Positions 57,717 to 64,000 of a DNA stretch of 64,000 nt are shown here, in pieces. This DNA is from Turnera subulata (lineage: Eukaryota; Streptophyta; Magnoliopsida; Malpighiales; Passifloraceae). The notes below the pieces were generated by a model. It was not told where the DNA came from. It saw only the letters and a list, made by a program, of their open reading frames with translations, and did no database searches. How positions within the stretch are numbered: position 1 is the first letter of the stretch; the number at the start of each line of letters is the position of its first letter. A program made the position numbers and the translations under genes. Location of the stretch: the NCBI GenBank assembly GCA_028386065.3, contig JAKUCV010007537.1, positions 516,312-580,311 of the forward strand, in the 5' to 3' direction.

Positions 57717-59294
57717 GTTGGTAGCGGAGCAGGCTGTAGATCCTTGGGGATGTTTTGAAATGTTTTGTGATCTTATGTGCATATGTCTGCTCCTTTTGAG
57801 TCGGTTGTTGCATTATCTTGCATATTGTGAGGTTTTCTATGGATCCGGTGGAGGACACGCACCTGCTGAGGGTCGGAGTGACCCGGTATTGTCATTGAAA
57901 TGACATGTTTGCCTTTACAGCTTAGGCTGTAGCAAAGTTTGCTTTGTGGAATATCCATTGCTTTATCAGAGTCAGTGTAGACTCTTGATTCTTTGCTTAC
58001 ATTTCTTGACGGTGTGAGTACACTGTTGTTGCGGCTCATTCTGTTATTGCCGGAAGGTGTCTTCCTACGGTAATATGTCTGATAGTTCTAGAAATGGTAC
58101 TGGCCAATACAAGTAAGAACCATCGGTTTGCATTTTGATGTTATCTGTTAAGAGATGATCTGATATGATGCCTATGGATATGATTCCTGTAATCTTGATG
58201 AGCATGGTATTTGTGGTTTGATTATCTGAACTTAAGGACTTGAATTTACTGGTGAATTATTATATGGTTAAATTTTGTTGGAGTTCGAGCTGATATTTGT
58301 TGATAAAATTTGAGTTTGATTTAATAGTATACTTGGAGAGTTATTTGTCAATTATGCTTAAAGAATTTGAGGTTGATCTAATGGTATATTTTGGGGAAGA
58401 ATTTTCTAATGATACTTGAGGTACATAACTTTGATGAGTTTAGGGATATTAATGGTGATTTTGATAAAAAAGGTTTTGATCATGGAACTTGGTTGGGGTT
58501 ATAATCCACGTGCTAAATGAGGATGCTGGTAGTATGTTCATATTGAGGGTTTGATTTTGAGCTGATCTCGGGTATAGTGATTCAATTGCTAAGTTACTAA
58601 TTATATGTTGAGAGATACAGTGATATTTTAATTTCTGCGTGAGAAAAACTTTGGTGTTCGTGTTAGGAGTGACTTGAGGAATATTTATGAATATGAGTTG
58701 TGAAAGGATGTTTGGGGTCTCAAGGAATCCATGATATAGAATTAGATTATGAAGTTTTGGTATGGATCGGGTTTTAGTTCTTAAGGTATGATCCGGGACA
58801 TATATACGAGTTTGGTTAAATTAGTGCGTAATAAAGGAAATAACTTGAGGTTCGGATCATGAAAGTGATTATGGATTTTTGGTCTTGAGGTATTTATAGT
58901 GGGGATGAAGACCTTGTTTCTTAGGTTACGATTTTGACTTCTGTTATTTGAGGATGTGCTTAATGGATCATAAGATTGGAAATAGTGGGTTGATTGATGA
59001 TAAATAAAACGGTTTATGGATTTTGGTGTTAATATTGTTGATTATGATTGGAAGATTCTTTGTTTAGAGCTTTGATCTTACGATCTATTGATCATGTTAG
59101 ATTAAGTCGATGATTGACTTGGGTATATTGGAGTTCTTGCTTGGAAATATATTTGATAGACATGATGGTTCTACTTGGTGGTTTGGCCGACGGTATTTTG
59201 ATACCGGGTGACACTTGTTTGTGTCAGCTAAGCACTTGGTTGCTTGATTTATCTTGCAATTTCGAGGACGAAATTTTGTTAAGTGGGGTAGAAT
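57717..59294 (+). other. Internal non-coding region of the LARD element
   Basis: 1,578 bp between LTRs. All frames are short and none resembles gag, protease, reverse transcriptase or integrase. The frame at 59114-59299 ends in a stretch that looks like the shifted remnant of the pol 3' end common in Tekay elements, but this is weak. Confidence 0.75.
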
Positions 59295-62200
59295 TGTAAC
59301 GCCCCGAATTTTCAAAATTTGATTTTTCGGAATTTTCGAAATTTTATTCCAGTTTTACCCTTGGGGTATTTTCGAGGTTTTAGTCGAAGAAATAAATTAT
59401 TATGTCTTGGAAATGTCAATTTTAAATTGGTATTGTCCATGGTTCGGGTCCCGTGAGAAACGGATCCGAGAACGGGGTGAAACGCGAAGGTTAATGGAGG
59501 GTACTATAAAACTACGTCGTTTTGGAAAGAAAAAAAAAAAAAAACAGTGTTGACTAGGGCGGGTTGACCGCGCCCCAGTCCAAAACGACGTCGTTTTGAA
59601 CTGGGGCCGGCTCACCCTAAAAATCCCTCTCTTTTCTCTTTTCTCCTCCTTCCTCCTATTTCTCTTATTCTCTTCTTTTCACCCGACAGCCGCCGCCCCT
59701 TCTCCCCTTCTTCTTCTTCTTTCTCTCTTCTCCTTCTTCCTTCCTTTCTCCCACTCTTCTCCCTCTTCCTCTTCTTCTCTCTTCCTCTCATCTCCTCTCC
59801 TCCTCTCTTGTTCTTTTCTACTTCTTCACGAGAGCACGCCATCGCCGCCACCCACTGTCTTCTTCTTCTTCTTCTTCGTTGAGCTCCGCCGCCATGCTCG
59901 TCGCAGTCACCGCCGCCGGTCGAGCTTTGCGTGTGGAGGGAAGTGCACGGTGGGGGCTCGGTTCGCACGTGAAGGACTGCTGAGGGGGTCGAGAGGCCGC
60001 CTTCGTCTTCTGCCGGTAAGGCCGTTCTTGAATCCTCTTCTTCCTTCCTTTGTCTTTATTTTTCTTGGCCGGTTTGGGTGTTTGGTATGTAGCTGACGGG
60101 TGGTGTTTTGGTTTGTGTGCTTGGGTGTTGTGTTGTGGGCGTTGGTGGTGGCCGGACGGGGGCAGATCGGCGTGTGGTGTTTTGCTGGTTCGTGATGGGG
60201 TTGATGTCGCTGCCGCCGTTGCTAGTTGCTGTCTGGTGGTTCTGTGCTTCCAAACGGTGAGGCTGTGGTGTCGAGTTGCTCGGTTTGACAGATCCGAGTC
60301 GTGCTTGAGAGATTCCGGACAGAAGGTTCCTGGGCACGGGATCTCCGGTGGCCGTTTCCAGCGACCCTCTTCTCTGTCTCGATTCGTGCTTGTGCTGGTT
60401 GGTACGGGGCTATACCGGCAATGAGGTTGCAGACCGTGTGTTATTATTCGAAGGATCCGAGACGGCTGTGTGCAGATTTGTTTTCCGGTAAGAGTTCCAG
60501 CAGCTATTCTTTGGTCCTTAATTCGTTTTTGATGTCCTGGTTGTGTTGTTGAATGTCGGTATGTGTGTTTTTCGGGGTTGGCAGATTATTGTGCATTTTC
60601 CGGCGAGTTCACCGGAATCCGGCGAGGCTGACCGGAATCCGGCGAGCTCGGGAATTTTCCGGCGAGGCTCGGGTTGCTGCTCCGGCAAGACAAGATGTTT
60701 CGACATTACGTGGTAATTCTCGGGCTTTGATGCGAAATTCAGTTCTTGTACTATCTTGTAGTGTAAATGGATTAATATGTGCAATTTGTAATAATGAACT
60801 CTAGTGGAATCCGGGGAGTTGCGAGTTGAGAGGCACGTAGCCGGAATCGTACCGACGTACATAGTATCTTTAGGCCGAAAAATAATTGGGCTTGGGAGTT
60901 CGATAAAAGTATTATTGTGATGGGCCGGGCTTAGGCCCAATTAATGCCATATTAATTCTATATGGGCTTTTAGGCCCAATGAGTAATGAAGTGGGCTTTA
61001 GGCCCAATGCCTTGTAATTGAGATGGGCTTAGGCCCAATAAGATGTAATTAACTTAAATGGGTTTTAGGCCCAATGGTTTGGGGAAAGTGCTTTAGGCCC
61101 AATAAATGGACATTATTTTAAGATGGGCTTTAGGCCCAAAGGGTTCTTATGATGTGGGCCTTAGGCCCAGGTATAAAATTGGATTTGAATTTTGGGTTTA
61201 GACCTGGGTTTCTTAGTAACGGGCCTAGTGTACGATTAAAGCTTAAGACGATAACATTGGTATGTAATTGATTTGATTTCCGTGGATAAATATCTTACAT
61301 GGTATATATGTTCATAGGAGGTTATGGACATGAGGTTGTTGAGGCGGAACTAGGCTTCAGGTTCCGAGACAATTAATATGGCCAAGGTGAGGACTTATAA
61401 ACCTTTGTATGCATTACTGCCTACAATGCTCGGTTAATTGTTTTGGTGGTATTAATTGTTGGTCCTGTGTGCTATATGCATGCTTGTTTGATGTACTGAT
61501 ATTGTTAATTGCAAAGTGTATTTATTGATGCTATCTCTGATGTAGTGTGCATGATTTGTGAACTGTGTACCAGTGTGATATAATATGCCTGTCGTGCATG
61601 AGTTGTTTTGTGTGTTAAACAATTTGTTAAGTGGTTTTGTGGTTTGTGTGGTGGAATGTGGGCTGGAGGCCCGGATTTGAGATTAAGATGTTAAATCCAC
61701 ACAATCATGTTGAAATAACGTATGGTACAATTCTTAAAGGATAATTGAGAATAAAATACTATTATAAAGTCTACTGTGGGGCTGTTGACCGGTTGGTTCG
61801 AGCGGGAAGTAATACCCCTCGGGATGGCATGCGGGTTAGCATGTGGGCCTGTGATGGCCGGTTCTACCTCCCTCCTTCTACCTCCCCCTTTCTACCTCCC
61901 TCTTTCTCTCTGTCTCTCTCTCTCTCTATGGATATGTTGGGCTTCGTGCCTGGTTTATTTGGGCTTCGTGCCTGGTTTATTTGGGCTTCGTGCCTGGTTG
62001 TCTGATCAGACGGGACCGAGCTCGACGCACACAGTAGAGGGCCCTAATAAAATACTTAACCTTAAAAAAAAAAAAACAAAGATAATAATATAAGTAATGT
62101 TAAGTGATGGTTTGTAATCTGATGATGTCTTGCTCTGTGTATTGTGGTTGTTGTTGTTTGATGCCGGTGTACTTGTAGTTGACTTGTTTTGTATATTATT

Positions 62201-62587
62201 GGTTTATTTGTCTGCGGTGAGACAGTGGTTGGTCTCACCCCCTCACAGTCTTTTCAGGTTAACTGCTTGTTGAGCAGTGGTGCATGTCAGTAGGTGGCGG
62301 TGCTTTCCTCTCCTCGGGTCGGATCTATAGAGTTCATTACATACATGTCATCATATGTATAGTCTTCCGCTGCATACTCGTGGTTGTTTAATTTATTGTA
62401 TAATTGTTCTTTGATTTTTGTTGTTGATATTGTATCCCGGGTAGAAGGGCATATTGGTCACTTCACATGTTGTATATTCTTTAAAGAATAATTTGGGATA
62501 CGGGTGACCCGGGAATGATAAGGGCAATTTGGATATTCTATAATCAATTTATAACTTATATTTATAAATTGGGACACGGGCGTTTCA
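59295..62587 (+). repeat. 3' LTR of the LARD element
   Basis: 3,293 bp, same length as the 5' LTR. By eye I found two differences: C/T at 57420 against 62291 and C/T at 57663 against 62534. The internal features are the same as in the 5' LTR, shifted by 4,871 bp. Confidence 0.93.
60921..61170 (+). promoter_or_regulatory. Palindromic TGGGC array before a TATA box, LTR copy 2
   Basis: Same eight-unit array as at 56050-56299, here in the 3' LTR. If it is a promoter, it would point transcription outwards into the flanking plant DNA. Confidence 0.7.
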
Positions 62588-62592
62588 TACAA

Positions 62593-63794
62593 TCCTTTTT
62601 TTTTTTAGAATCAAAGCAAATTTTCTATTGAAGTGAATTATGGACAGACTCTAATAAAAGTTGCTGCTGCTGCACTGCTGGTGAAAGATGTCAAAGGTTA
62701 CAATCCAAATCTATTGTTTTCTTAAGGATTAAAATTAAACAAAAAAACTCTCCGCAATATTCACTTGATAAATTATAATTCAAATTCTAGAAGATACCAC
62801 ATATTAATTCCATCCACCAAAATATAAGATAGAACTCTTGAAGGTGCATACTCCATCTCTTTATCTCCTACCCAAATTTTTTAGGTGAAAAAAAATTTAA
62901 AAAGCTAAAAAAAACCTAGAAGAGCATCATCACCTTCCTACTCGTGACGAACCCCCGAATCTAATCTCTGATTCGTTATGATCAGTCTCTTATCATGTTT
63001 CTTAAGAAAGAGGATGATGCTTAATTTTTTTTCCGGATAAGGCCCAATATTTTTGAAATGTCGCTAGGGCACAATAATCTTGACCTTTGTTGATTATAGG
63101 CTAATGGGCATGACAAGAATTTGGAATATGTTTTGGTTGCCTTCATTGATGACATGATTCTTGTAGACAAAGACAAACTGGAATGCCATGTTCTACCTTT
63201 TAAGTCGAGTTATCCTCAGATGCTTGTTGCATTAGAGGAGTATTGGATGCACTTTCCCTCCATCCTTATCATGCATCTTGTTTCCAAAACTTATAGTCGA
63301 TGTGCAACAAGCATCCTTATTGAGAAAGAAAAGAAAGAAAGAAAAGAAATCTCGAGCTAGAAATGCTCAAGCCAAAAGAATACTATTTCCAATTGATCAA
63401 AGATACTGGATGGCAAGTCATCTCACTATTATTATGAATACGTAATAATACTACTTCCTCCCTAAGTAATTTTGACCCCAATATTGAGAGACCAAATGAC
63501 ACTCCGGGTACTAAATATTAAAGACCAAAGAAACATGTACACACAACACGGCCAAATTTTGCAGCTTCGCTCTAATATTATTGTAGCAAATTCAATGTTG
63601 CTGCAACCAGGTACCATATTTTTCTCCATGATTAATATTTTGAAAGCTGAATGACTTAAGAATTGATCGCCACATAAATTCCATCAAATCCTCCTAGATC
63701 AAAGATGTAATAGATATGAGACCAGGGTTTTGCATCCTCCCTTCTCCCATACCCTCGTAGATAAACATGAGACCGAAGAGCATGGACTTTGTCT
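62593..63794. other. AT-rich flank with a possible degraded reverse-transcriptase fragment
   Basis: The frame at 63121-63360 contains VAFIDDMILVDKDKLE, loosely like the FIDDIL motif of gypsy reverse transcriptases, but nothing around it extends the match. I record it only as a possible relic. Confidence 0.25.
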
Positions 63795-63989
63795 TCAATA
63801 CACATTAATCTCAACAACTATGAAATTCATCAATTCATCATCCACTTCTATAGGTGGAAGCACGTGAATAGTTTCTTGACCTTCCAATGTTACCGGCCTT
63901 GCGTTGGAGGCTACGCGATAGTCCACGGCCAGCTTCACAAGCTTTTTCTCATAGTTATAATCATTCCGCTCTAGCTCCAAACACACCAT
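63795..63989 (-). CDS. Possible C-terminal exon of an unrecognised protein at the window edge
   Basis: A 64-codon minus-strand frame with codon-like composition and a balanced, charged product (LVKLAVDYRVASNARPVTLE, IHVLPPIEVDDELMN) ending in TGA. The apparent ATG at 63989 may be internal, because the gene could continue beyond base 64000. I do not recognise the family. Confidence 0.3.
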   Translation of the reverse strand: MVCLELERNDYNYEKKLVKLAVDYRVASNARPVTLEGQETIHVLPPIEVDDELMNFIVVEINVY

Positions 63990-64000
63990 AAGAACCTCAT

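Larger units (their letters stand above)
54419..62592 (+). mobile_element. Large non-coding LTR retrotransposon (LARD type)
   Basis: The 8,164-bp element (54424-62587) has 3,293-bp LTRs and a 1,578-bp internal region (57717-59294), with the duplication TACAA on both sides (54419-54423, 62588-62592). LTRs begin TGTAACGCCC and end GGGCGTTTCA, an imperfect inverted repeat. The primer-binding site TGGTAGCGGAGCAGG starts at 57719. The internal region ends with CGAGGACGAAATTTTGTTAA and a polypurine tract (AAGTGGGGTAGA, 59281-59292), a 3' signature shared with Tekay/Del-type chromoviruses. No gag or pol remains, so it is non-autonomous and must have moved with proteins from another element. Confidence 0.93.

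Noticed and set aside
63121..63360. FIDDMIL motif suggesting reverse transcriptase
   Set aside because: Match is limited to a few residues; surrounding sequence does not resemble any polymerase.

Overview
This is a stretch of nuclear DNA from a flowering plant, almost certainly a eudicot. The genes carry many short GT-AG introns, the intergenic DNA is AT-rich, and there are plant organelle-targeted proteins and plant LTR retrotransposons. I could not fix the species. One ambiguous base (n) lies at 29230.

Layout. 1-19 kb: three paralogous nuclear-type proteins with a PEARLI4-like core and coiled-coil tail (minus 4728-1970, minus 8481-6371, plus 16612-19016). Between the second and third lie mitochondrial ribosomal protein bL12 (9465-10028) and an 11-exon chloroplast folate transporter FOLT1 (11697-15457). 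19.5-27.6 kb: a four-exon soluble epoxide hydrolase, then a tRNA-derived SINE split by a complete chromodomain (Reina-like) Ty3/gypsy element, then a broken intronless cyclophilin. 27.6-30.1 kb: AT-rich DNA ending in a candidate non-autonomous Helitron. 30.5-34.1 kb: an unrecognised seven-exon gene with two possible cystatin-like modules, and a truncated copy of the epoxide hydrolase plus its upstream region. 35.0-37.6 kb: an E2 ubiquitin-conjugating enzyme of the UBC15-18 type. 39.6-48.1 kb: a divergent pair, D-2-hydroxyglutarate dehydrogenase (minus, 14 exons) and a CDK5RAP1/MiaB-type tRNA methylthiotransferase (plus, 3 exons), sharing a promoter of about 330 bp. 49.1-53.8 kb: a Ty1/copia element with identical LTRs but two in-frame stops. 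54.4-62.6 kb: a large non-coding LTR element (LARD type) with 3,293-bp LTRs around a 1,578-bp core. The last 1.4 kb holds a possible partial gene.

How the parts fit. Several host genes serve organelles: bL12m in mitochondrial translation, FOLT1 in plastid folate supply, D2HGDH in mitochondrial 2-hydroxyglutarate oxidation, and CDK5RAP1-like in organellar tRNA modification. Two of their promoters contain TGGGCC (site II/TCP) motifs. The same motif is arrayed as palindromes next to a TATA box inside the large LTR element.

Most notable observations: the three-member PEARLI4-like family with a shared exon plan; an identical, non-standard primer-binding site (TGGTAGCGGAGC) in three unrelated LTR elements; the palindromic TGGGCC array in the 3.3-kb LTRs; and retrotransposons that look newly inserted by LTR identity yet carry nonsense codons. 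I did not find a clearly new enzymatic system. Exon boundaries were read by eye from splice consensus, phase and family similarity, with no alignment software.
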